From: Nematostella vectensis
Lineage: Eukaryota; Cnidaria; Anthozoa; Actiniaria; Edwardsiidae
Reading direction: 5' to 3'
DNA: 64,000 bases
Assembly: GCF_932526225.1 (NCBI RefSeq)
Contig: NC_064038.1
Coordinates: forward strand, 3,596,001 to 3,660,000
Shown: positions 51,701 through 58,600 of the stretch, piece after piece
Layout of the letters: each line of letters starts with the position of its first letter
How positions within the stretch are numbered: the stretch's first letter is position 1
Notes under the pieces: generated by a model
What the model was told of the DNA's origin: nothing
What the model saw: only the letters and a program-made list of their open reading frames with translations
The model's database searches: none
Program-made: the position numbers and the translations under genes

Positions 51701-53639
51701 CGCTTGTGTTTGACCGATTCTCACTTGTGTTGCGCTTAAGCTTGCGCTTGCGTCTTAGTGAGAACCAACCTTTAAATAGCGCGGATTCTGATAGATTCAT
51801 TTATCTCTAAAGGATGGTTCTCACGAGCGACGTAAGCGTAAGCGGAGACCATATGGGAAACATCAGCATAAATTAACTTTTCCTCGTCAAGGAGATATCG
51901 GCACTAGACTACGAACTGAGCATGCGTAAAACCTTGCGCTTATGTCGTGCCGGTTCTCACGCGACATAAGCCTCTTACGCTTTCGTCTCCGCTTACGCGC
52001 ACGTCGTCATGGGAACCAGCCTTAACGATTGAGGTTTCCGTCGGCCCTCCGGAAGTAAACTGGCGATAATGCAGCTTTAACCTATGTATCTATCATGTCC
52101 ACAGTGCTGCTCGTACGTGTTTGACTTGCTATTGGGAAAATGCCCGGATGTAGTGGCTCTCAAATTCGCGCTGATGTCAAACCACGAGGAGCTCTATCAC
52201 GCCGTAGTGTCCCGGATGAGCAACCTAAAGGTATCCCAAAAACATGTTTCTTTATACTTTTCATCCTCTATGCCAGACAAGAGAAGTTGTGCATCTTACA
52301 CTTGCCTATGTGGTTTATATTAGTCTGGTTTCCATATAGTCGTAACAGTGGTTAGGGTCGTAACAGTCGTCTAGGGTTTGCCCCCCAAGGCGAACACACG
52401 ACTAGCGAAGGCTATAGGTAATGGGCCGCAGAATTTTGAGGGAGTAGCCCCTTTAACTGTCGATGGTTGTATGCAATGATTTTTTTTTCAGACGAATGTT
52501 ACGACCCTTACGACTATTATGACTACCTTATTTATATGACTATTATGACTACCTTATTATATGACTACACTTAATTTTCGCGACGTCAAAATTTCGCGAT
52601 TTTGAGATTGCGATATTTCGCGTCACTTTATTTTCGCGAATTTTTTAAAATCGCAAAATAAGCGAAATGAAAGTGACTCGAAAATTAAGTGTAATAAGGT
52701 ATATGGAAACCAGGCTTTAAAGATTTGCTTTTATTTGATATATCTCACATGTAGTCTCCGGCGTCTTTTTCTCAAAACCTATATCCACTATAACCACCTC
52801 TAAAGGCGGTTATAGGATTTTTTAAGGGAAGGGGAGCACCATCTCAAGGGGGGGTAGTATCAATAAATCTTGTGTGCGGAGTTTAGCCCGTGATGAATTA
52901 TTGTAAGGTTTCAGTCCGAGGAGGAGGGGGGGTGGGGGAGACGCCCTACTATGTTCTTTTACTATCTTTAAAAAATGAAAAAAAGTTACCCTCTATGGGA
53001 AAACGTACACTATTTCTTTCAGTGCTCACGGAAAAAAACCCCGTGGACACGGAAAGAAATTCCGTGCGTTAGGAGTGTATTCTGGGCTTTTGTAACGAAA
53101 ACCATGGTGTACGTCTTCACATGGAGGGAGGGTCAAAAATATCCTTATAGGCTATATGTAAACGTTTCGAGTATGCTCGAATTACCAGCAATATGTTTTG
53201 CAAACTATGGCACACTATGCAATAGGCTCTCTAAGTATTGTAAGTGTTCTTTTGTCAAAAGAACCCTGTGATGAGATACTACATTTCGTCAGTTCTCCCT
53301 TGAGCCTCATAAGTGTGTTCATTTTGTCAGATTACTAAAGAAACTTGTGACGACAAACTACTAGAGCTTATCCTGACTCGCAACCTGACAACAGAGGTCG
53401 CCAAGACGCCTTACCTCACCCCTCTCGTGGACTACGTCACGTCTTACCCAGACGAGCCCGGAGATGTTTCAGCGGCAACTAAGCAAGGCGCACGCGTGAA
53501 GCAGGTCGCGCTTCAACTGCAAAATGCGGGGTATTGGGCCGAGGCAGGGACGTTATTGCTTCGGTACCACGGAATGCACCCTATGCTAATTACCGTTGAT
53601 AGTGCTTTGGGGACATTATCTGCCTGGTTGAAAAGGTGA
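2575..53639 (+). CDS. NBAS: NBAS, complete gene of 61 coding exons
   Basis: NBAS is the large subunit of the NRZ (NBAS-RINT1-ZW10) tether at the ER, which captures COPI vesicles together with the syntaxin-18 SNARE complex; it has also been tied to nonsense-mediated decay. Sixty-one exons with AG/GT borders join without a phase error to 2341 codons plus stop (human 2371). Landmarks against the vertebrate protein: ILYDLLVDAEWP at the start; IEHKSSAQWAAELLV and SLSPDG-type blade motifs (propeller); TYRLVCIRSTTPEELYA; DLVYQKQWRKA; LECIYICKR; EYFNSSNDLSDSAMDLAR; HPFYSSLIRD; ALAYLLALP; THLEWLFTDSG; LRPFCAD; final exon ending GTLSAWLKR. ATG choice: it is in an AAGATGGCG context and precedes the conserved ILYDLL block. 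Exon coordinates are in the next four entries. Identity is near certain; a few borders (exons 2-3, the end of exon 51) are less so. Confidence 0.95.
4600..4902. repeat. ~75-bp tandem array carrying the exon 6 splice acceptor
   Basis: About four units share TTTTTCAATAAAG|ATCCCTGAAAGAT, which is the true acceptor and first 13 bases of exon 6 (4903). The remainder of each unit is a C-run followed by CAGGCAAAAAATATTTGTC. The final unit leads into the real exon. Confidence 0.9.
5246..5406. repeat. 31-bp minisatellite, five copies
   Basis: Perfect units beginning TATTTTGACCCTTGGGTGAC start 36 bp after the exon 7 donor. They do not contain exon sequence. Copies are identical, so expansion is recent or homogenised. 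Confidence 0.93.
5850..6674. repeat. 64-bp array with 13 copies of the exon 8 acceptor
   Basis: Acceptor TATTTCACAG|C(T/G)CTGG recurs exactly every 64 bp from 5906 to 6674; the last is the functional acceptor of exon 8 (6675). Units also contain GTGAGCCATCAAAGGACTAC and a T-run, so each decoy has its own pyrimidine tract. Reading on from any decoy gives S-S-G-F-L then TGA. Confidence 0.95.
6782..7317. mobile_element. TIR element flanked by TTACTG direct repeats
   Basis: Ends are CAGGGCTTCTGGAATTAC and its exact complement GTAATTCCAGAAGCCCTG. TTACTG flanks both sides (6776-6781 and 7318-7323), a 6-bp target duplication. CAGGG termini recall hAT elements, but those make 8-bp duplications. The interior repeats GCGTAATTTAGC motifs and codes for nothing. 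It lies in NBAS intron 8. Confidence 0.85.
9836..10060. repeat. 96-bp two-copy duplication at the exon 14 donor
   Basis: The exon 14 donor TAAAG|GTGAAGGGAAG is followed by GCAACTTTACTTGCTTGC and about 75 more bases, then the block recurs with TAAAG|GTGAGAGGAGAAG in the same place. The second donor is actually the better consensus. Confidence 0.85.
12132..15846. repeat. 50-bp array with ~74 copies of the exon 18 donor
   Basis: Units start GCCAGCCAG|GTAAACAATG, the end of exon 18 (12142) and its donor, and continue ACCGTGGTATGACTAGAAAG. The phase is almost unbroken over 3.7 kb; one 21-bp slip occurs near 13471. Variants (CGCTAGCC, GTATGCTTAG, ACCATGG) are interleaved in blocks, showing repeated duplication of multi-unit segments. 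Read from exon 18, each unit gives V-N-N-E-P-W-Y-D then TAG. Confidence 0.96.
15847..16198. other. Intron 18 remainder, no feature recognised
   Basis: Unique sequence between the 50-bp array and exon 19. No repeat or coding signal was recognised. Confidence 0.5.
16199..28728 (+). CDS. NBAS: NBAS exons 19-41: Sec39-type helical region (residues 499-1324)
   Basis: Exons: 16199-16254, 16507-16576, 17491-17616, 17991-18241, 19172-19355, 19699-19835, 20557-20718, 21581-21656, 22454-22558, 23084-23164, 23513-23638, 24071-24118, 24323-24396, 24857-24916, 25004-25066, 25306-25369, 25692-25750, 26029-26131, 26800-27023, 27242-27354, 27897-27976, 28156-28331, 28687-28728. This is the alpha-solenoid related to yeast Sec39/Dsl3, the family part that contacts the tether partners. 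Clear matches include LNECVERVPETFDAAKQLL, YRLRLLQYLDRLDTYE, FTYHGEATLPHWLAIL, LVKLGLERGVKDL, LARHGIPKPVSFI, and RPPLIQEEFNLIAALG. Exon 20 ends at AAG|GTATGAG (not at the earlier CAC|GTAAGG), because only this keeps YARK-IELEEYGDA in frame. Confidence 0.93.
16567..17040. repeat. 39-bp array with ~12 copies of the exon 20 donor
   Basis: Units begin CACGTAAG|GTATGAGCTAGT, identical to the exon 20 end and donor (exon ends 16576). The unit is 13 codons long, so an artificial frame stays open on the plus strand. Beyond 17040 the array decays into shorter GTCACGCAAGGTATGA motifs to about 17350. Confidence 0.93.
17605..17870. repeat. ~75-bp array with 3-4 copies of the exon 21 donor
   Basis: CTACCTG|GTAAGAGTGATTCC at the exon 21 end (17616) recurs as CTTCCTGGTAAGAGGGTAATTCC, CTTCCTGGTAAGAAGGTTATTCC and ATTCCTGGTAAGACTGTTATTCC, with GGAATGGTTTAGCAAGGTGAT between them. 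Confidence 0.88.
18457..19090. repeat. 88-bp minisatellite, ~7 copies
   Basis: Units contain CATACCGTACCGTCACTC, TACTACTAAAATACCTAAGC and CCAGTCGTACCACTATCATT. It lies in NBAS intron 22; no splice junction sequence is evident in the unit. Confidence 0.93.
20014..20380. mobile_element. Palindromic MITE with 9-bp target duplication
   Basis: GTAGACCAC occurs at 20005-20013 and 20381-20389, flanking GACAGGAGCAAAAAATG and CATTTTTTGCCCCTGTC. Arms continue inward, with AAGCTTTAGTATTTTTGG facing its complement. A 9-bp duplication and long terminal repeats fit a Mutator-like non-autonomous element. It lies in NBAS intron 24. Confidence 0.85.
20733..21120. repeat. ~20-bp minisatellite, ~19 degenerate copies
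   Basis: Units approximate GTCAAACAGGCTAGTAACGA. The array starts 14 bp after the exon 25 donor (20718). Its AAACAGGCTTGTAACGAG motif matches 16 of 18 bases of the exon 26 donor region AAACAG|GTTTGTAACTAG at 21651, and similar fragments continue after exon 26 to about 21960. Confidence 0.85.
22058..22334. mobile_element. TIR element (CAGGCCCGT family), 5-bp duplication
   Basis: Ends CAGGCCCGTACCCAGG and CCTGGGAACGGGCCTG face each other and GTAAC flanks both sides (22053-22057, 22335-22339). The 277-bp body has C/G-runs and no frame. It interrupted a small ACACGTATATAGGTATTGA tandem repeat whose halves lie at 22006-22057 and 22335-22375. Same family as 57492-57831. Confidence 0.85.
22562..23083. 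repeat. Degenerate TGTTTACATG-rich repeat before exon 28
   Basis: Variants of TGTTTACATGCCTTCACATG run through all of intron 27 to ACATGTGTTTACAG|TGC, the exon 28 acceptor. The acceptor is therefore itself embedded in repeat-like sequence. Frames are open by chance because stops are rare in the motif. Confidence 0.8.
25031..25129. repeat. 49-bp two-copy duplication across the exon 33 donor
   Basis: AAAAAGATAGACCAATTGGA through ATTTGTG|GTATGTAACC occurs twice, 49 bp apart, with nearly no differences. The first copy holds the true exon 33 end (25066); the second is wholly intronic. Reading past the first donor meets TAA before the second. Confidence 0.95.
26478..26723. mobile_element. TTAA-flanked MITE, family A, copy 1
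   Basis: TTAA borders both ends; terminal repeats are AGCCGCATTGTCACCAGTTT and its complement, about 28 bp long. TTAA duplication is the signature of piggyBac-type insertion. No coding capacity. It lies in NBAS intron 36. A second full copy in the opposite orientation is at 63602-63851. Confidence 0.92.
26990..27110. repeat. Decayed duplicate of exon 37 3' end
   Basis: TCCAACGATTTGTCTGACTC...GGACTTGGCAAG|GTAATG at the end of exon 37 recurs in the intron as TCCAACGATCTGTCTGGCTT-GGCAATATAA. GCGAGTAACGA motifs also repeat. An old, degenerate version of the junction duplications seen elsewhere. Confidence 0.65.
27380..27770. repeat. CA-rich 16-bp satellite
   Basis: CACACCTGTC(C/T)GACACACCCAC variants repeat over about 390 bp in intron 38. 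Long frames on the minus strand here are a by-product of the motif. Confidence 0.9.
29001..39991 (+). CDS. NBAS: NBAS exons 42-50: post-Sec39 helical region (residues 1325-1698)
   Basis: Exons: 29001-29088, 29936-29980, 30518-30733, 31240-31378, 31835-31911, 33833-34133, 36407-36473, 39696-39806, 39916-39991. Family matches: LLAFALTHCSPDAIEEL (exon 42), DWLKTTVTWLRPLQKG and HPFYSSLIRDED (exon 44), QALAYLLALPK (exon 46), MADFSQAQLLQSLGRG-VDIGRF (exons 47-48), YKRETILGLTM-TLEEEVFNTAVSLAERY (exons 48-49), THLEWLFTDSG (exon 49). The introns after exons 47, 48 and 50 are inflated to 2.3, 3.2 and 6.3 kb, mostly by tandem arrays. Exons 45 and 50 are poorly conserved but in phase. Confidence 0.92.
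29484..29862. repeat. 36/31-bp minisatellite, ~11 copies
   Basis: Units GCGCATTTTATCACGCTCGC followed by GGATGCTCAT(GAGAGT). Length differs by presence of the last few bases. In NBAS intron 42. Confidence 0.94.
30240..30505 (-). mobile_element. tRNA-derived SINE
   Basis: On the minus strand TGGCCTAGTGTGTTAG (A-box-like) and GGTTCGAATCC (perfect B box, 30452-30462) are spaced as in a tRNA head, preceded by GCACGGG. The tail contains GACGGGGACTCCGG and ACGTCCCC motifs. It is not a tRNA gene because the acceptor stem does not close. The SINE head ends about 20 bp before the exon 44 acceptor (30517). Confidence 0.75.
31393..31580. repeat. 42-bp minisatellite, 4.4 copies
   Basis: Units CTCGAATCCTTGGTAACACC followed by AGTCATAGAGTATTCCCCCT are almost identical. 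They begin about 15 bp after the exon 45 donor. Confidence 0.95.
31761..31799. repeat. Poly-G tract
   Basis: Runs of G interrupted by one A follow a (GT)n stretch, 36 bp before exon 46. Long G-runs may form quadruplexes and are assembly-prone. Confidence 0.9.
31912..33832. other. NBAS intron 46, no gene recognised
   Basis: A 1.9-kb intron without tandem array. A minus-strand frame at 32911-33435 shows no recognisable domain. GGCCGGTTTCTAGAAAGC followed by TTAGCGCTAA near 33500 looks like a repeat edge but its partner was not found. Confidence 0.5.
34134..34437. repeat. 86-bp array derived from the exon 47 3' end
   Basis: Exon 47 ends CTTCTCCCAAGCGCAGCTGC...GGTAAGACG...AACTCGGATACTCGGCG. The array repeats CTTCTCCAAGAACAGCTGCT...AACTCGGATGCTCGGCG 3.5 times. 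The duplicated block thus spans exon and intron, though the GT of the donor is lost in the copies (CGAGTGTT). Confidence 0.85.
34505..36318. repeat. 69-bp minisatellite, ~26 copies
   Basis: Units contain GCCATGTTGCCCTGACGC, TTCACTTTGTGTCTTTGTGT and CTCAGTGTGGTTGAACGTTG. Being 23 codons, the unit keeps minus-strand frames open. A seven-unit block (about 483 bp) near 35400 recurs near 35880 with the same variants, a higher-order duplication. In NBAS intron 47. Confidence 0.95.
36743..39695. repeat. 76-bp array of degenerate exon 49 acceptor-plus-exon copies
   Basis: About 38 units end ATTATTTCCCAG|GACCTTGTAGGAG and match the real acceptor and exon 49 start CCCAG|GACCCTGGAGGAGGAG. The first unit, at 36743, is closest to the exon and would read T-L-E-E-E-V-F-I-A-A-V before TAA. 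In the other units the exon part has TAG at its third codon. Multi-unit blocks are also repeated (for example 36790-37560 against 38180-38800). Confidence 0.95.
39992..45895. repeat. 63-bp satellite, ~94 copies, filling intron 50
   Basis: It starts directly at the exon 50 donor AAAA|GTAAGTAGGCGATGTACTGC; units carry ATTAAGTAGGCGAGGTATTGC plus CGCCCTTGTGCCTGGGAGAG and GTGGCCTGACGAGGGTC. The 3' part of the donor is thus within the unit, but AG|GT is changed to ATTA. Unit length 63 is 21 codons, leaving a 1995-residue minus-strand frame open. Nineteen units (1197 bp) are duplicated as a block (variant markers at 43590 and 43972 recur near 44788 and 45169). Confidence 0.96.
46300..53639 (+). CDS. 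NBAS: NBAS exons 51-61: C-terminal region (residues 1699-2341)
   Basis: Exons: 46300-46416, 46874-47050, 47142-47243, 47924-48144, 48788-48899, 49543-49751, 50121-50409, 51057-51199, 51426-51552, 52105-52230, 53331-53639. Matches: YPTIDGGMHARLIYYYMLL, HLKLLKKIKSAAPGLDYKKL, FRVFLERLFWEGDQK, YEDAINHLEQSARHLE, SRLYDLSRS, STLRPFCADTSVPTSVKTRV, LTGEDTFLLLFYQTEAI, AGYWAEAGTLLLRYHG. Exon 51 could instead end at 46413 (CTG|GTGGTT); both choices are in phase. Exon 54 has two acceptors 53 nt apart and only the downstream one (47924) keeps frame. Stop TGA at 53637-53639; AATAAA signals follow at once at 53656 and 53661, so the 3'UTR may be very short. Confidence 0.93.
46381..46620. repeat. Three degenerate copies of the exon 51 end
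   Basis: Exon 51 ends GTGCCAAGAAAAGGACACAG-GACTGGTGGTTCG; copies GTGGCAAGAGGACACAGGTC-TAGTGTTACG and GTGCCAAGGGGTCATAGGGC-TGGTGCTTTG follow in the intron, each trailed by CACGCACT-type sequence. Confidence 0.7.
47841..47945. repeat. 53-bp duplication of the exon 54 acceptor
   Basis: TCCCCTGTTACGTATCTTCC...CCTTAG|GTTGACTGGGCGCACCGTTA occurs at 47841-47892 and again, with two substitutions and one inserted base, at 47893-47945. Both have pyrimidine tract, AG and the first 23 exon bases. Use of the upstream site (exon start 47871) would add 53 nt and shift the frame. Confidence 0.95.
48140..48375. repeat. ~22-bp array growing from the exon 54 donor
   Basis: After the donor ATGG|GTAAGGGAACC, motifs (C/G)GGTAACGCAATCTATTAGTA repeat about ten times with decay. 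Each keeps a GGTAA core like the donor. Confidence 0.75.
48749..48785. repeat. (TTG)n microsatellite forming the exon 55 pyrimidine region
   Basis: About 12 TTG triplets run directly into GTTGCAG|C, the exon 55 acceptor (48788). Confidence 0.9.
51200..51425. repeat. GTCTG-rich tandem repeat, intron 58
   Basis: Directly at the exon 58 donor GAG|GTCTGTCTGTCC begins a (GTCTGTCC)n run, then units near GACGTCTGATATGTCTGTCT-CATTGTTC. The intron is almost wholly repeat; the exon 59 acceptor CTCAG ends it. Confidence 0.8.
51590..51775. mobile_element. TTAA-flanked MITE, family B, copy 1 (nested)
   Basis: Ends GGTTGGTTCTCACTTA and GTGAGAACCAACC with TTAA on both sides. The interior is GCGCTTAAGCTTGCGCTTGC-like and largely self-complementary. 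Confidence 0.88.
51807..52025. mobile_element. MITE, family B, copy 2 (nested)
   Basis: Ends AGGATGGTTCTCACG and CATGGGAACCAGCC; right flank TTAA, left flank mutated to CTAA. The interior carries GCGTAAGCGGAGAC and its complement. More diverged than copy 1. Confidence 0.8.
52325..52713. mobile_element. Inverted-repeat element (CTGGTTTCCATATA family)
   Basis: CTGGTTTCCATATAGTCG at the left faces TATATGGAAACCAG at the right, and CACTTAATTTTCGCG faces CGAAAATTAAGTG inside. A TCGTAACAG/GTTACGACC motif is also repeated. Target duplication unclear. In NBAS intron 60. Confidence 0.7.
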
Positions 53640-54607
53640 CGAATGAAAAATCTAGAATAAAATAAATTGAATTATGAGCAGCCTAATGAGGTGAAACATG
53701 GTTCCCGGACAACCTGGAAAAACGAGTTTCACTGTTTAATGTCAGATAAACATCATGGATTTTACGAAAGTATTTCAGATTTTGAAAAGGACTTGTTATT
53801 TGACTACCTATCGAGGTCTTTTAAACTATATGAATAATTGTCAAGGAATTTTATTGTTTGCGGCCCTTTGAGGGGGGTGTACTGGCGAGCCCTTCATACA
53901 AGGGATCTCAGCTTAGTGAAAACGCCTGGTGCATAACAACGCCTTTTTCTATTAACTTTCTACTCTGGTTAATAGCATGTACTGGTCTTCGATCATTCGA
54001 GACACATTCTAATCCACTCGGATGTGTTTTCTAGAAGCAACGGTGACTGAAAACAAATTATGGAAAAAATTGAACTTTACACTGGGTCACTAAAAGAACA
54101 AAATCAATTATCCCTGTTATTATTATAGAGTATTATTAAAAAAATGAGCGCTTGTTGCATTATTTATTTGAAAAATGAAAATAAATGAACAAATTCAGTA
54201 AATACAGTGTGTTGTATTGCAATAACAATTATATTGTTATTATGATTACCTCTTCTCGCACTTGCGGGGAGGTGGGGGGAGCACACGAATCCAGAATGGT
54301 TTTTAATTAAGCTAATGACAATTTTAGTTGGGGCTTTTCCCCCTTGTCTGTTGAGGGTAGGGAGTTGGCCACAGGCAACACCACCCTACTTGAAATATAT
54401 CTGAATAAAGACCCATACCATCCCTTCTTATGTTAGTGATCGGTAAACAGTATATATTTTTTTATTTATGTACCATATGTATATCAATCACAAGCCTAAT
54501 AAATTATCCTTCCCAAATTGAGTTAATTCTTATCTCTCATCTTTAATATTGCCCCTCAGAAAATGGTTGTGATTGATACTTTTTTTATTCCGATGTCACC
54601 TAGTTTT
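53640..54607. other. Intergenic, NBAS 3' flank
   Basis: AATAAA at 53656 and 53661 are the likely NBAS polyadenylation signals. The rest is AT-rich and shows no gene. Confidence 0.6.
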
Positions 54608-54611
54608 GATC

Positions 54612-55412
54612 CACCTAGGGTTTGCCATGTGTTACCTAGGGTTTGCTATGTGTTACCTAGGGTTTGCCATGTGTTACCTAGGGTATGCTATGTGTTACCT
54701 AGGGTATGCCATGTCTTACCCAGGGTATGCCATTTGTTACCCAAGGGTATGCTATGTGTTACCTAGGGTATGCTATGTGTTACCTAGGGTATGCTATGTG
54801 TTACCTAGGGTATGCCATGTGTTACCTAGGGTATGCTTTGTGTTACCCAGGGTATGCCATGTGTTACCTAGGGTATGCCATGTGTTACCCAGGGTATGCC
54901 ATGTGTTACCTAGGGTATGCCATGTGTTACCCAGGGTATGCCATGTGTTACCTAGGGTATGCCATGTGTTACCTAGGGTATGCCATGTGTTACATAGGGT
55001 ATGCTATGTGTTACCCAGGGTATGCCATGTGTTACCTAGGGTATGCCATGTCTTACCCAAGGGTATGCTATGTGTTACCTAGAGTATGCTTTGTGTTACC
55101 CAGGGTATGCCATGTGTTACCTAGGGTTTGCCATGTGTTACCCAGGGTATGCTATGTGTTACCCAGGGTATGCCATGTGTTACCTAGGGTATGCCATGTG
55201 TTACCTAGGGTATGCCATGTGTTACCTAGGGTTTGCCATGTGTTACCTAGGGTATGCCATGTGTTACCCAGGGTATGCCATGTGTTACCTAGGGTATGCT
55301 ATGTGTTACCTAGGGTATGCCATGTGTTACCTAGGGTATGCTATGTGTTACCTAGGGTATGCCATGTGTTACCTAGGGTATGCTATGTGTTACCTAGGGT
55401 ATGCCATGCATT
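54612..55412. repeat. 21-bp satellite, ~38 copies, between convergent genes
   Basis: Units TACC(T/C)AGGGTATGCCATGTG-T alternate between GCC and GCT, CCTAGG and CCCAGG variants. Several units have one extra A (CCCAAGGG). Seven codons long, so plus-strand frames stay open. It sits between the NBAS 3' end and the CLN3-like 3' end. Confidence 0.96.
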
Positions 55413-55615
55413 ATAAGTTGTGTCTTTGTATGTGAAGTTTTGATACTGCTCACACCGGATCCCCCTCTAAATATGAATGGTGACACAGACACACAAAATT
55501 TTGCGTCTTGTCGTAATGAGAATCGGTATAGATGCTTTAAATGACCACGATCAACCCTCTACAGTGTCACACTTTCGTTGCAGACGCTATATCCTTGAAT
55601 ATCTCAGCCCTCTTT

Positions 55616-58600
55616 TCACGCATTCTTTGCGTGACATCGTGACGTTATGTGCTCGAATGTCCTAGCCCTCGTGAAGCAGTACGCATCATTCTCGACCATA
55701 GTGACGCAATGCGCCCTAAGCGCCGGCTCCACAGCTAGCCCGATCAGCCCCGCCAGCAGTGTCCCACAACCCATCGCGACCACAGCGTACCCCATTACGA
55801 ACTCGCGGTGTTTTCCCTCGAACGCCTCGCTGAACAGGGCCAGGGCGGTGGAGTACAAGCACCCGATGGTGATACCCCCCGTGAGGCAGAGGACGAGAAC
55901 CAGGTCGACGCCCGGGAGAAAGCGGAACCAGGACACGAGGAGGAAGAAGAGGAGGTGGAGCACCTCCGTTAGTGAGAGCACCCACAAGTGGGTGGAGGTC
56001 GGCGTGTACAGCCACGAGGGCTTGGCGTAGGTGATGATCACGCGGTACGAGCGACCTTCATATTGATAACATTCGGGTGTAAGTCGTTATCATTTGGGGG
56101 TAGGTCGGTACGTAATAACCGTTCGGGAGAGGATCTGCATATTTAGGTAGAGAAAAGCGTGTACAGCCACGTAGGCTTTAGGATCACACTTAACAAGCGA
56201 ACCTACTATGAATCGGTGGCATTCGGAATTAAGTTTTTAGCATTCGCAAGTGGGTCGGTACGTAATTGGGTATTGTTCGGTAAGAGGGAGGGTTTACAGA
56301 TGAGTGGGGGTTAGACTTGAAGGCTCACGCAGTAAGAACAATTAGATTCGTTAGCATTCGCAAGTAAGTCGGTACGTAATAGGGTAATAATCAGCCAAAC
56401 TCCTCCAAGTAATGTACACGACAATATTAGCACTGATAGATCTGACAGTGGTCTTCTAAGTAGAAAAATGCGTTCGGGAATGACTCGGGGCGATTCGGGA
56501 ATGACTCGGCGCGATTCGGGAATGACTCAGGTTGATTCGGGAATGACTCGGGGCGATTTGGGAATGACTCAGGTTGATTGTGTATCGTTTGCAATACCAA
56601 ACATTACTTACCTATAACCTCTCCAAGTAAGAATACAAAGATGTAGTACTGATAGTGGTCTCGTGGACGGAAGGGCGCGTTCGGGAATGAGATGGTGGTG
56701 ATCACCGCCTGTATGATCAGGTACTCGGAGAACCAAGCCAGCACTAGGGGTACCCCCATAGGGAGCATCGCCCGCATCGTCGCCACCTTCTCTTTCCAGG
56801 TTAGATCAGGAGTGAGGCCTGGGTCCGAGGTTGAAGTGCTCTCTTTACTCTCTTCCTGAGGTGATACATCAGGCTGAAAATAGTGTTTGTTGTGTTTTAT
56901 TAAAATATAGGATCCCCTCACTAGGAGCAAGCAACTGTGATATATTTTTTCGCACCCCCTGTACCCCCCCCCCCTCCCCTGGGTACGGGCCTGATTTACT
57001 TCTTATTGATCTTCTACACGCGCCATCATTACCCTCCACCCCCTGGGTTATTTTTTTATAACTCTCTCTTCCTTTTCTTTCCTCTTACTATTTTCCTCCA
57101 TCATCATCCCTCCCTTCAGTTCGATGTAATCCTCCCCCACTTCACCCCCCCCTGGGTTATTTTCAAGGCCTCAGCTCTTGCCTCCCCCATCTTATTCCCC
57201 CTCACTTATCCACTTAGTGTTTTCAACACCCCACCTTATTTCTATTCTCCCCATCACTCGTCCTGATGTACGCCATCTCGTGCCCGACATCAGGGTCAGC
57301 GCTCGACAAGTGCTTCTTGTCCATGATGTAATAACACAGAAACAGCAACAGCTGCATCCCAGCCATGACAAGAATAGCGGTATTCGGCGACACGCATAGC
57401 CATGTTGTCATGGCTACAAACGAAGTAGAAATCAATACAAAGCGACGCAGGTTACCGTAGCCACTTGGCAGTTTAGGAAAGTAGACCAATTCAGGCCCGT
57501 AGCCAGAGGAGGTTCGGGAGGTTCGGACGAACCCCCCCCCCTCCCCACCCACCCGGTTTAAAGGTCCGCTCAGGGCAAATTGAAAAATATATAACGTTTG
57601 GCTGGAGATATACCGTGCACATCAATATGTCTTTAAAATGACTATAAAAATCTTTTTATAATAATTATCTTTATTAATATCGCTATATGTTAAAAAGTAC
57701 CCTATTAATAACATTTTAAATACAAGATTGATTACCTAATGTAATAAGGCGAGGAGAGGGGTACACCGGAAATTTGGTCCGCTAAAATGGAAAAACGAAC
57801 CACCCCGCTCAAAATCCTGGCTACGGGCCTGCAATTAAGGATGCGAGAAACGTGTTAAAGATTGACGTGAACTTCACTAGCCATCCACCATGGCAAAAAA
57901 ATTCTGTTCGATGTAGAACAACACATAGACGTTATCGTTTGATAGCTTTGTGTCGATCAAATCAAATAGCAATGTTCAGCATTCTAGTTCTAGATAACCA
58001 AAACGTTCAATGCCTTAAAAATACTATAATTTCAATGGGATATTCTCCCTGAATCTCATTTCTAACAGTCGAGGTATAGTCTCTTCCAAGTCCCTTATAA
58101 AACATTGCGTCTCTCTCAGCACAACCACCCCTTATGACCGCCTCTTATGACTGTTTGCAATGTGATCGCAGACATTTATCTACAGTCCCTAAAAGCATCC
58201 AATGTCTCTAATCAGTAAGGGTGGTTATCTTTTGTCTGTTTTCAAGTCTTATTTATTCTAGAGAAAAACATTCTTCTGCTTTTGTTTAATCTTTTTGACA
58301 TATCACGGTCTTTTAACGATTAAAAACTCATATCACCGTTGTTTTTAAAAGTGACGGAGCTAGCATATGCGGAGGGAGGTGGATGCGCAGATCTAAATAA
58401 TATCACATGGTTTTGCTACAAAAAAAAAACAGCGTTTTGGCTCAGCCAGGGGGGGGGGGGGGGGGGTGGTGGTGATATTTGAAAACCGGTCCGGATGAAA
58501 TTTTATTTATCAATAAATTAAGTAATAATGAGTCTAAATGTTCTTGAAAACCTGAAATATACGTTGGCTCCATGATATGGAGCCAACGTATATTCTCATA

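Larger units (their letters stand above)
51571..52080. mobile_element. Relic family-A MITE disrupted by two nested MITEs
   Basis: Pieces GGGTGGCCTGTTAA, ATAGCGCGGATTCTGATAGA and CGATTGAGGTTTCCGTCGG... to GCAGCTTTAA line up with the right half of the intact copy at 63602-63851, separated by the two family-B insertions listed next. The left half is missing. The relic ends with TTAA at 52077-52080, 24 bp before exon 60. Confidence 0.85.

Noticed and set aside
54573-55435. Long frames rich in GYAMCYL / RVCHVLP
   Set aside because: 21-bp satellite; overlapping frames are all open, which real genes do not show.
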